64,000 bases of DNA, taken from Struthidea cinerea. Lineage: Eukaryota; Chordata; Aves; Passeriformes; Corcoracidae. Made by a program: the position numbers and the translations under genes. The stretch lies in assembly GCA_013397865.1 (NCBI GenBank), contig VZTI01005564.1, positions 681,810 through 745,809 on the forward strand. Reading direction: 5' to 3'. Positions 1 through 11,935 of this stretch are shown here, piece by piece. The notes under the pieces were generated by a model. The model was not told the origin of the DNA. It did no database searches and saw only the letters and a list, made by a program, of their open reading frames with translations. Numbering within the stretch: the stretch's first letter is position 1; every line of letters starts with the position of its first letter.

Positions 1-3000
1 GTGCAATAGTATTTTGGTTTTTATGAAAATCAGTCAGTGTTGAAGCCTGTTAAGCAACATGAAAGAAACATAAAGAATTTTCCACCTATTCTTTTGGATT
101 TAGTAAGGAGATGGAAGTGTCCGCTTAGAGAATAAATGCAGACATACATTGCTTCACCCCTAAGTAAAGTAGATTTCCACTTTATAACTGCACAGATCCA
201 TGGAGTGAGCTTCTCTCCAAAAATGGAAAATAGCTTATCATACTGAAAAAATCTTGCACAAGTTTCAAAGTCTTAGCATAACTTGTCTCTAAGCTGACAT
301 GGCATTCTGACCCTGTGAGCATCCCAGTGACTGCCCTGGTGCCAACATATGACTGCCTGTGGGACCACCAGCAGAGCCAGACAGCAGCAGTGGGAGAGGG
401 ACAAGGCTTGGGGTGAGAGGCCCTCAGAGAGAGAACCAGCTATGGCTGGGTTTTGTCCTAGGAGCACTGCTGGCACTGCTGCCAAGAGAGGAAAGATGAG
501 AAGGCAGGGAAAAGCGTGTTGTTATTGTTTCCTGGGTCCAGAATGAGATTTTTACATGCACACAAAGTGCTGAAGCCACTGGCAGCCAATCTGAAAAACA
601 GCAGGAAGCCCTAAGGTCATGCTGTACTCCTTTTTGGGAGTGTCTTAAAGGAGTAGTGCACACAACTGAGCCAAATGGACCCAATACCAGGCAGAAGTCT
701 CTATATATTTATAAACACACATAGTGTGTTTAGAGTAAGATTTTGAACCACATCTGGCTCACTCTAAACTGTCTCAAACTTGTGAAAATGTCTGTGGGGA
801 ATCAGTGCGCTATCATACAATGGACCCTTTTTCTACCCAGCTGTTTTAACCTAAAGAACTGCAACAAGGGTGTTCTTAAATAATCCATACCTTGTGCAGG
901 CAATACCTGACAGTCAAATTAAGGAAATGGCAGAGTTCGGTGCCACTGAGTGCCTCTGTCATGGCATTGCTCCACAACATGCTCTGACCCAGGCAACAGG
1001 CTGCACGGAGGGCAGCTGCATGGACAACTCTGAGAGCTCCTGCTCTGAGGTTGCAGAGACAACGTTATTCTCAACATCATCTACCTCCTGCATGTTCCCT
1101 TGGCTTACTTTACAATACTTTGGGCACTACTTTCCTCAGTAAAATACAGCTGTGACACTGTATTTAAGAGTATGGAAGGACATTGTTGTGATCTCACCTG
1201 CTCAGGAAATGCAGCAGGAGAACAAGATTTGTCTCATGCCCATGCAGCTGCACTGAGTTACAGGAGTGGGGTATTCTGTTCATAGGCTGTGCAAGGGACC
1301 AGGCCCACTTTTAAGCAGGAAGATTGTTTTTGTACAACTGTCCCCGAGAAAAAAATTCTCCCCACAATGGACACAGGTATGTTGGTTTAGCTGCCTATAA
1401 CAAGGAAAACATCCTTGACTAAAACAGAGGTACAATGGAAAACGGAGAGGAATGTCACAAATCCAGGGTAAGTGCCAAAACAAAATTGTAAATATGTCAA
1501 GTATTTCAGTACATTAACAGTTAGAAAGACTGTCTCCGTGTCCCAATGCTGGTAATTATTGCTTATCTTCCAAGCCTGATACTGAATGTATTTTGAAGCC
1601 TAGGATACTGTACACTCAGAGCTCGACCGGGTTCTATGCTGTGTGAGCGGCATTTAGAAGCAATGCCTGCTGGGTAGGGAGGGTGCATTTGCACAGAACA
1701 GGTTTGGTTCTGCCTGGCCAAATGCCAGTGAGAGCCTAAGCACAGCACCATTCTCTTATGGCCAGAATGGAGGTGCCCTGTTTTTCATCAGCTTGGGCTG
1801 CAGTACAGGGAAAGTTGTTTCAGTCATCCATGTAGATACTCCAAAGGTGTACCTACACTGGTGAATTTTGTTGGGCCTGATCAGTGATGGCTTTCATGCT
1901 AAGAGAAGCATTACAGCTGTGTGTGCCCAGGTGTGTGCTCTGCAAATGGCAGGAGGATGTCTCCTGGGCTCCCCTCCTGCCTGTTGCATCTTTCCAGTGA
2001 TTTTTATACTATCCTAAGGTATGAAGTAATCTTTACTATCAGCTCAGGCAGATGATTTCTTATCAGAGCTCTGCAGCAGTTTTTGTTGTTCTGTGTTGGT
2101 CCTTGACAACATCTGGGGGGGCACAAGTGGCTTGAAATTCCTTTGCAGCCTTTGAACCACCAAAGGCTCGTAAGGGCCAGTGGCATGGCTGCAATCGGAA
2201 TTATCAGCTTACTATCAAGAGGCTCTAATGTTAATGACGAGTGGGTCCTTATATGTTGCAGAACTGGCCCGACTGAGAAAGACAAATTAAACAGAAAAGG
2301 CTTTCTCTCCTTTTTGCACTGGAATATTCTCTACTTCTGTAGATAATTTATTCTTGAAGGTTTTAGGAGGAATAAGCTTGTCATGTCATCTTATAGCAAC
2401 AAGAAAAGCTGCAGGAGCAGCAAAAGCAGTAGATCTAAACAATGTTTTGGCTGGCCAAGGCATAGCCATAATGACGACTGCTGAGAAGGCAGTTTTCCTC
2501 AGATGTGTACATTTTATCTCCTGTCTCCCAGGCAACATCCTAATGTCTTTTTGAAATTGCTAAAGACCAACTAATGTATTCTAATACTGTAACAAGCCTT
2601 ATCAAGCCAGTACAATGCCACGCCATTTTCTATTTTGAGTCACGTACAATAAACCAAACCCAGTTACTAAATACTGATAGCTGTAAGTATTCATTCCCAT
2701 ATCAACATGTAAATAAAGCTACATTATTTTCACATTTGGTATGAACAATAGGTTGAATCCGTACACTGAATTTCTACGCAAGCCGTATATGCAATTCTAT
2801 TATATACAATACGAAATTCCTCGGAAATAATTTTCTCAATGTTCCTTATGGTTTAGAAAATATATTTGTATTAAACCAACAAACTTTCATTTCTCAATAC
2901 CAAAATTCTAGCTTTGTATGTTGCAACATTCACAATAATCAATATTCTAAAACCTATAATCAGTAGCATCAAAAATACAGAAAATTTTTTTCTGCATCTG

Positions 3001-4227
3001 AAAGTACTTGAAAAATAAAGATATAAATAAATAAATACATGCAGTACGTCTTGACACAGTAGTTCATGGATATCATAAAACATAAAGGCTGAGTTGGGAT
3101 GTAGACTGTCAGCTCCCATGGCATAACTTGACACAGTAGAGTACACTTTTCAAACATTATTAAAGATTGAAAATGACCTTATGGTCTTCTTACAGCTGGT
3201 GCAGAGATAGAGAACAGGATAGCTTATAATTTTTAATTTCAGTCTGGAAAATATTTCTGTAACCTATATTCCCACACATAAATAAAAACATTCTCTATCT
3301 ACAGGGGAAAATATAAAAAAAAATTACCTAGCAAAATATAGTCAAAAACTATCAGCAGATCCGTGAACGCAGGAAGAAATCCATTCTGAGAAATATTCCT
3401 GCTTCAAATAATGAACTACACAGAAAAACTAGAAATAAAAATAACAAAAGTAATACCCCTTTTTAAAGAACAGTAGCCTTGCTCACTAAGCAGTCAGAAG
3501 ACGGGAATTCCCATTTTTAAGACTGATATTTTCTGTGTAAATGATAATGACTGCGCTTGGCGTCAGAGATAAACTCAGTATTAAGAGAGAAAGAATTCAA
3601 TCCTTTTAAATCCTATTCCAGACTGCTGAAAACAAGAATACATCTCTTTTCTGCAATCTCTTTATCAAATTTGCTGTCCCTACTTTGCGGTGAGTAGAAA
3701 ATACTTCTGGATCAATGGTTTCTTTCAGTTTTACTAAAACCTGCATCTTACAAACAAGTCATAAACAGGATTTGCTGAAACAGAATTGTATAAGTTTTGT
3801 ATTTCTGAAAAAGCATGCTAATAGTTTAAGAAATATTGCAACACAATTTACTGCATGTAGAAAGTTAGAAAGTATAATAAACATCAGGGCTAAATCCTGT
3901 TTAAGGCTGTTCAGTCCATATACACCATATGAGCTGAGAGAATGGCTTATAACAGAAACAATTTTTAGTGACGCATGAGGCTTAGAAGGTGTTGCAATTT
4001 AATTTTTGAAGAGCTTGAATTTGTAGTGGAATGGCAATAACCATCAGTCACTGGAGGCGCAGGCTGCCTAGAACAAATGCAGAGCACAGATGAGGGTGAA
4101 GGACCAGTGCAGGTTCATTCTCAAAGACTGTTTTCTCTTCATTTGAAAAAAACAGAATGAAGTGTTAGGTGTGAGTTGCTTTTTCTATTTCATGTTGCTA
4201 TATTTCTGCCTACAATAAAAGCTTTGT
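1..4227. other. AT-rich non-coding DNA, no gene seen
   Basis: I see nothing functional here. Open frames are 93 codons or less, occur on both strands and resemble no family I know. The DNA is AT-rich with scattered short A and T runs and no recognisable repeat family. The right edge is set by the start of CR1 homology at about 4228. Confidence 0.6.
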
Positions 4228-5103
4228 TGATGTGGTCAAAGACAAGAGGATCAAGTGCACCCCAGTCAGTTTGCAGATGACACTAAGCTGGGCAGGAGTG
4301 TTGGTCTGCTGGAGGTTAGGAAGGTTGTGTAGAGGGATTAGACAGGCTGGATCAATGAGCTGAGGATAATGGTATGAGGTTTATTAAGGCGAAGACGTCC
4401 CGCACTTGGGTCACAACAACCCCATGCAACATGGCTGGAAATCTGTCCCCTGGAAATAAACCTAGGGGTGATGGTTGACAGGGGCTGAGCATAAGCCAGC
4501 ATGTGCTCAGGTGGCCAAGAAGGGCCTGTATCAGCAACAGTGTGTCCAGCAGGACCAGGGCAGTGATTGTCCCTGTGTACTCGGCACTGGTGAGGCTGCA
4601 CGTCAAATCCTGTGCTCAGTTCTGGGCCCCTCAGTTCAAGAAAGTTACTGAGGTGCTAGAGCGAGTCCAGAGAAGGGCAGTGGAGCTGGTGAAGGGTCTG
4701 GAGCACAAGTCCTGTGAGGGAACTGGGGTTCTTTAGCCCTGAATGAAAGAAACTCAGTGGAAACCTTATTGCTCTGTACAACTACATGAAAGGAGATCGT
4801 AGCAAGTTGGGTGTCAGCTTTTTCTCCCACACAACCGGGGACAGGACTAGAAGAAATGGCCTCAGGTTGCACCAAAGGAGGTTCAGTTTGGACATCAGGA
4901 AGAACTTTTTTCACTGAAAATCTTGTTGGGCACTGGAATGAACTGCCTAGAGAGGATGTGGAGTCACCATCCCTGGAAGTGCTCAAGAAATAACTGGACA
5001 TGGCACTTAGTGCTATGGTTTTGTTGGTGTGGTGTTGGATCAAAGGTTGGATCCAATGATCTTGGAGGTCTTTTCCAACCTTAATGCTTCTAAGGTTCTA
5101 TGT
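4228..5103 (+). mobile_element. CR1 LINE, 5'-truncated copy with 3' end
   Basis: This is a 3' part of a chicken-repeat-1 (CR1) non-LTR retrotransposon, the main LINE of birds. Homology begins in the reverse transcriptase core, where the strand encodes the QFADDTKLG motif (4268-4294) of RT domain C. It then continues through the thumb and C-terminal region (for example the VLERVQRRAVELVKGLEH stretch near 4651-4704) into the 3' UTR. It stops at a degenerate ATTCTATG-like octamer near 5085-5103, as CR1 does; there is no poly-A tail. Frameshifts, stops and an internal deletion around 4715-4760 make it non-functional. 5' truncation is normal for CR1. I am sure of the family; the subfamily is not determined. 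Confidence 0.93.
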
Positions 5104-5599
5104 CCAGAATGTGGTTAAATGCACACTGCTGACCAGTACAGTTTGCTTTATCGGTAACAGCTTTAATTGTGCACAGCTAAGCTTGGGAAACTCGGGTTTT
5201 GCTGCTGGAAGTGCTCACATGCCTTCTGCCAGGTACCAGGCACCAGAAATAATTATACAGAAACTTTCATCTCCTCATAGTTCCTACCAAAACCAATATG
5301 ACAAACAGACTACTTCTAAGGACCTAAAAGAAAACATAGAGAGTAGTAACAGTCAGAATGAATTTTATAAAAACACATCATATCAAGTCAAATCAGTTTC
5401 TTTATACTCAGGGTATCAGAGAGAAGAGGCAATATATGCCATATTCCTTGGCTTATGTAAGACTTTAACACTATGTTGCATGGAAGCCCAGTAGCCAAGC
5501 TAAGGAATATTTGGATGGGGGAAAAAATAAATTCTAAAGTCATGAGAAAATTCTGCTTGTGAATTCATTATCAGTGGCTCAGGTACACCCTGAAAAGGA
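5104..5599. other. Unassigned DNA between two CR1 copies
   Basis: No gene seen. A 136-codon frame at 5084-5494 (+) begins inside the CR1 tail, shows no domain and is judged accidental. Confidence 0.5.
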
Positions 5600-5860
5600 C
5601 TGAGTAATGTTCTACAAAGATCAGTCCTAAGGGAGTGGTATTATCAGGTATTATTTTCAATGATCCAGATGATCAAATACAAAATGTTTTGATTACATTT
5701 GAAGACACCAATAAGCTGATAGTGTAATTGCGAAATGGGAGTAGAGTTCAGTGGAATCCTGATACACAGGGAAATGATATTTAAAAAAAAAGGTGCTGTT
5801 TAACATGTGCAAATCTCAGACCATGAACTTGGGTAAGAACAATTAACTGCCCAAAAAAAA
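5600..5860 (+). mobile_element. Ancient CR1/L3-like LINE remnant
   Basis: This is a heavily decayed reverse transcriptase segment. With frameshifts allowed, the plus strand reads FNDPDDQ...ITFEDTNKLI at about 5658-5725, which lines up with the CR1 FND-L-DD...FADDTKLG core (motif C, here FEDT). At about 5798-5842 it reads FNMCKSQTMNLGKNN, matching the FNKGKCKVLHLGRNN thumb motif. The order and spacing fit a single CR1-clade copy. It is far more diverged than the copy at 4228-5103 and is an independent older insertion. Its limits are approximate. Confidence 0.6.
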
Positions 5861-8800
5861 GGAAGGGAACAAAGGGCTGAGTTAGAGCTCTGCAGAAGTA
5901 TATTTAGAATTGTTGTGAATCATAGCTTCAAGGATTGTGTAAATGCAAAGCCCATGAGATTAATCACTCACAATGATTAATAACCTGTCATAGCCAACAG
6001 AACATTTCAAATAATCCTTCTCCTTTCAGTGCTGACCTCTGCTGAAGTGCAGCAACACTGGGTGTTGAGCAATGAAATCCAAGAAAGACAGGAGGTACCT
6101 GGAGGGTTTTCAGAGATAAAAATTTCTCAGAAGAGAAGTGAGAAGGAAGAGAGGTCTGAAAAACAGGAGAAGACGAAAGTTTGGGTGAGATGGAGTTCTG
6201 TTGCTTGCTGCCTTATTAATTTCAGGATGACAATTAAGGCTTCAAGTTTCAAACTTTGAATGTTGAATCCTCTCACAGGAAAATGAAATTACTCATATTC
6301 CCCACAAAGTCCTGTCATGGCATTTAATAGCTTTTATCACTTCCCAGAAACACTGCAAGTGACAATGAAATATCTTACAATGTGACCAGGTTGCTTATCC
6401 CAGTTTTTTTCAATTCTCAACTAATTCCTTTTTTCATCCTCAGCCAAAAATATCAGCAACATTCTTTTACTTCACTTTCTAGCTTTCGAGTTTAGAAACT
6501 CTTATTTCACATCTTCAAACCTTGCACATGAACCACAATACCTAGAAGTGTCTTTTATATGTTCTTTTGGATCCAGCACTTTGTGCCTCTGGGTCTTAGA
6601 AAATCTACGACAGACACTGAAACTGTTGCCAGCCATGATGGTCCTTGGCTTCTGACCCAGCACTTATTGAACGAGGTGTTCACTACTCAAAGTGCTTTTT
6701 TCAGTCTACACCTGAGCTCAAGCACTGTGTCTGGATTGCATTCATTTCACACAACAGCCAACGATGACTTCTTTGTCTTAAAGGAAGAAAGCATAAGAGG
6801 CAGAGAACAATTAAAAACTTCAGCTTCAGTTCCTTCCTCATTCTAGTTGCTTTCATTCTGTCAACTCTATTCAATGTCCTGTGAAACCCCCAGAAATGTG
6901 AGATAACTTTTTCAATCTGCAGAGCATATGTAGCATAAATCCCACTTGCCTGGTGGGAAAGAGAGGGGATGCATCCTGGTCCCTTGCTTGCAGTGCTACA
7001 GTTTCTAGCTAAATGTGTGCTCCTCAGAAGAGGCTGTCACAGCAGGGGTGTTTTCTATGGCATGGCTGTCGCTGTCATGTCTGAGACGGGTAAAGAAAAT
7101 GACATAGAGTCCAGGCTTATGAACAAGTGGAAGTGCTTTAATAATTTTCCAAATGCTTTTATAGGTTAGTTCGCAAAATTGTGTTGAATGGCAATAGGTA
7201 ATTGGTTCCTCGGCCATCCACCCCTTGAGAGGATTGGCCAAGTTCTAAGATACCTATTCCAAAATATTTTCAAAGTCAAAGCCATAACAATCTTGCAAAA
7301 CAGCCTGCAGGTGCAAGAATTTTATAAAACTGTGACCTTGTTTAAAATAGTTGGCATGGGAAAGACAGTCTTCTCACAGAATATTGAGAAAAGGCTGAAG
7401 AATTTCTCCGCTTCTAGCTTTTTAGCACCTACAGCATGGCCACCATGCTTACACCTGGCAAGCATGGTATTCATTTCCTGGCATGCAGAAGAGACATTAG
7501 TATACTGTGAAGTTTTCAATGCCTGGTGTTACCCAAACTACACCTGTTCTGATGTCTGGGAGGTGTTCATGGCCCAGGTTTTCTTCCTCAATATAAGCAA
7601 GGTGTGGGCTGAGAAGGGATGGGGCTAGCTTGATCTTGCCCTGTAATAGCCTTGGCATCTAGCCTGTGCTTGCAAGGGCTGGGAATGCTCCCAACATCCA
7701 TGCTATAGAAACAACTCCTGAGACCTGAGTTTACCTAGAAATAAATCATTAGCCTGACAAGAAAATCTCTATATCTAAACATCACTCTGAGCATCCAAGT
7801 TTCAGTCACCACTGAAATGCATGAAATTTCTATTCAGCTGCCATATGCTATGGAAAAAGCCTTAAGTGCCTCAACAGATAAGTGCCAATGAATGCCACCT
7901 TTTACTGCGACCCTTCTATTTCTTGGGATGGATAAGGACTGCTATCCCAGGGTCACAGAAGGGGAAGAGAGAATAAAAGGTGGGAAGTTTCCCACTGACT
8001 GTCGCAGTGTGACACTCTCCTGGTAGCTTTCTAGGAGAAAAAGCATAGCCTTGTACGATTCATGTAACAGCAATCTAATGCTAAGCATCAGTGTCCTCTG
8101 ATAGCTTGTTCCCATGCCACTTCTAACTTCTCAATAACAGTAAAATAAGTGTGGCCCCTTCCTATTCTACATAGCTTCTTTGAGAGTGCTTCAGCAATCC
8201 ATCTCTCCATTTTCCAGGGCTGTTTTACCACAGTGATTCGTAACAGCCCAAATTTTCTCCCTTCAGTGACCAGCATGATAATTATTCAGCTAGAACTAGG
8301 AAATCACATCAAATTCTGTCACCAGTGACTAGCCACGATGTCCTTACTTGTGTTTTCCCAACACAACAGTCTGTCTACAGTGCTTGCTTTTCCATGCTGT
8401 CCAGAGTAATTCAAGATGCATTCTAAAGCCTTGGGTTTTCCCACTTCCTGGTAGTTTCTTGGCCCAAGGATTTAAAGAAATTCTCTTTTTGCCATGTGCA
8501 GCATATTCTACACTGTGAAAAAGTGGAATACATCCAGTACTTGGCATCTATTAAGCATCTGTATTCCAACTAACAATTAATTAGGATTAAGGGATGCTGA
8601 AAATATATCTTATAGAAGAAGAAAATAATTACCAACTATTAATCATGTATTATGATTATGTATTATTCTTTCAGGTACTTAAAAGATAATTGTATGCACT
8701 TTCCAGAGGATCTAAGGAGACTTGTGAAATATTTAAATTGCCTTATAAACCAGGATCAATTGAGAAATGTCCAAGTTTCTCACAGGCAGACTAATGCTTT

Positions 8801-11720
8801 ACTGCAGCACTTCTGTCTCTCTGCTCATGCTGTTATTTCAAACACAACCTGCACCTTGCAGCTCCCTAAATCACAGTTTACTGCTGCATAGCAAGGTAAA
8901 CAATCTCTATCTATAGGACATTGTTGTAGATTGTAGAATTGCATCCCATGTCAGTGAACAGAAGAGAGTACCACTCCGGGATGCAATTGCTGGGGAAGAA
9001 TCTCCCGCATCCACTTGTCAGTGGAGGGGGTTGTCAGGAGGACCTACAGACCCCTCAGTTTCTACTTAATGCCTCAGAGATATGTACCTGATGCTGTAGT
9101 GGTGAAAAAGGATGCATCAAGAGAGCTCTTCTTCCCCATCATATACATTGAGAGGAACTCTTCTGCGCATTGGCCATTTATACCTTTCAAGTGATCTAGA
9201 CAGGCAGTACCCTCTGGTTTCACATCAAAAGATCAATCACAATGTTCCTGGGAAATCAGTGATGAAGCTGAGTCTCTCTGGTTAGGCCTCCAGGTCTGGA
9301 AACATTATGTGTTTCTAAATTCAGTGTAATGAATCTAAGCATTAACCGTTCATAACTCTTAGTAATCCATGCTTAATATGAAGGCTAATTAAACTAAACA
9401 TAACAAACTTGCCTGCAACTAGAACTGGTTGTATGTCATTTGAATTAAAAAATAGAAAAAGATTATTTGCATATCCACAAAACTTAACTCCCACAAAAAT
9501 ATTCAATAACAAAGTAAATCTTAATTTTTGAGTACTAGATCTCACTCATCAGAATAAAAAATAATGCAAAAAATAATTATGCAAAATTTATTTTAACTCC
9601 AGAAGGAGATTTATCAAATATCAAATCTGAAATACTAGAAAATGAAAAAAATGCTTCTGGGTACAGTGTTTTTACTTTATATGTTGTTGATATCAGAAGC
9701 TCATATGGTAATACCCTTTCTGATTCTTAGGTATGTGTTGTACTCAGAACGATGATTCAACAGGTTTTCATTTTGTATTTTTCATCATGTGTAAAACACT
9801 GTTTGTCCTTTCCCCAAAAACAAATGTTTAATATATGCAGATTTATTTTACTAGCCACCTAAATTGCTGACTCACTTATAAATGAAGATTAGTCCTCTAA
9901 GAGAATGACCATCTGTTTCAGCCATTTCTTCTCTATAATGAAATTGGAGTGAAGTGATTTTAACAATGGAATTTTAACAGCCAAGTGATTTCTACTCCTG
10001 GAAAGGAAAAAAAAAAAAGTCTGGAGCCCTAAGCTATTCTTGAATAAAATACATTATAATTTATTTAATTTATATTCTTACTATTGTTAGGAATAAGCAT
10101 GCTTTGGGCAAGGTGCAATTAGCAGGTCGGCATGACGGGTAAGTTCTGAATGGGACCATTGTAACCTCCACAGCTGAAAATAGGTCTGACCTTACAGAAA
10201 ATTTCCATGTAGAAACATTATGAGGACATGGGGCACCATTCAGAAATACTCTGCATTATTTGACACAGATGACACTATTCTTTAAACAGGCACAGATGCT
10301 TGTGCTTAAGAAACGTTTGTAACATTTATTGACGGCTTATTATGTGCTGCTGTTGGGGAACTCTGACCAGGAATTAGATATTGATACATAGATTTGAATA
10401 TTGATCTTGAAAGCTAGGTATCGAGAGTCTGGGATAAGGGTCCTCATTCGCCTTTTTAAACACAGGCCTCTAAACCAAAACATTTCCGAGGACTTCGCTG
10501 TTTCAGACAAATTTCATTCTTCTTTTTTAAAAGCTTTGTGTCCCACAGAATTGCCTCACCAGGAAAAAAAATAGTCATCCCTGTGTTATCAACACTGTTT
10601 TGTACACAAATCCAAAATACAGCACATAATAGGCTGTTCGGAAGGAAATTTACTCCATCCCTGCCAGATCCTGTATGGAGTGATATTCAAACACAAACAT
10701 GGAGAATAATTGAAATAATTGATTATGCACTGTTCCTTCAAGCATGCATATATGTTAGTACATTACGCACTAATACATTGTAAGTGTGACAGGTATGGAT
10801 GACAAACATAATTAAACCTGATATCTAGGTCTTTAACTAATAAAAAACATAATTAATAAAGAAGGAGTAATCAAACTCAAATTATTCTGTATGAATTATA
10901 AACAGTTTAAGTCTGATTTAACTTTTCTGCATTTTTTTTGATCAGAAGGAGATGAGACTTCTGTTAGATGTTCCAAAAATTTTTTTTGCTAAGAAGTGAA
11001 GGCTTGATCTAAATACTGAAATCTCCTTGAATATAAATGACAAATTGACTTAAATCTAATTTGTATGAAAGTGCCTTTAATCCAACACTAAGTAGCTAAA
11101 TTTTTCTTTATAATCAACATTTTAGAAAAGAGTGTTCCAAAGGTCCGTGAACACCTCACCAGATTTCAGACTACAGTCTAGTACTATCACCGCTGTCAGT
11201 GGGGATGGACAGGACATGTCCATGGGGCTGGTGACCCAGACAGGGCCACCTCGGCACCAGCAGCTTTCCTTGGGGCTGATGGGAGAGCAAGAACAGAAAG
11301 CAAGGCTGCGAGTCAGAACAAGGGCAGGTCTATTCTACTCCTTAAGTGCCCAGCTGTTGGAACCCTGAATTCTGAGAATTTCATTCTTTCTACTCTGACA
11401 TGCAATGATCCTCAAAAGCACACTCCATTTGATCTTAGGCCTTGGAAAAAACTTCCCAGATTGTGCGATAATGCTGAGATTGTTGCTGTGTAATTAAAGT
11501 TATATCACTGGTGGAATATGTAGAGATATAGAATTTTGGTTTATAGAGTATAGTAACATGTACATGTAACAAGATGGAGAATTTTGGGTGTGGATTTGTA
11601 CTTCTTTCTTCTTTCTTCTTCACCACCCTGAGTTTTCTGGTATTGGTTCAAGAAATCTGCACTACGGGTCATGTATAGATATTCCTTGGATTTTAAGTAA
11701 AAATATATTACTTAGCAATC
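5861..11720. other. Non-coding DNA with one exon-like frame
   Basis: No recognised gene. It contains an exon-like open segment at 6030-6184 (see findings). A 146-codon frame at 7188-7628 (+) has no recognisable domain. There is an A12 run at 10007-10018, a CTTCTTT triplet repeat near 11602-11624, and a GC-richer patch at about 11130-11370. The rest is AT-rich DNA with frames that look random. Confidence 0.5.
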
Positions 11721-11935
11721 TGTAATTGGGTAGATTAGAGTATAAAAGATCTTGGAAGTAGCACTCAGCAACCATTTTTGCCATTTTTCCACCTTGTTAG
11801 CTTAGAAAGCAGTCTCTGTGCAGCTGTGTTATAGATAAGAAATAATAAACATAAGTCCGAAGAAAACTTCATGTCTCCTGCTTTCTAATTCAAACTCTGA
11901 GTAAAACGGACTCACGAAAAACAAGATATTAAAGG
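11721..11935 (+). mobile_element. Possible decayed LTR (weak)
   Basis: A TATAAAA at 11741-11747 is followed about 100 bp later by AATAAA at 11844-11849. A TGGCG at 11936-11940 could be the start of a primer-binding site. The left edge is a guess from TGTAATTGGG at 11721. Against it, the gap between a possible LTR-ending CA (11922-11923) and the TGGCG is about 12 bp, longer than usual, and I found no target-site duplication. It could equally be a chance TATA and poly-A pair in AT-rich DNA. Confidence 0.3.

Noticed and set aside
5084..5494. 136-codon plus frame
   Set aside because: Starts inside the CR1 tail and shows no recognisable domain.
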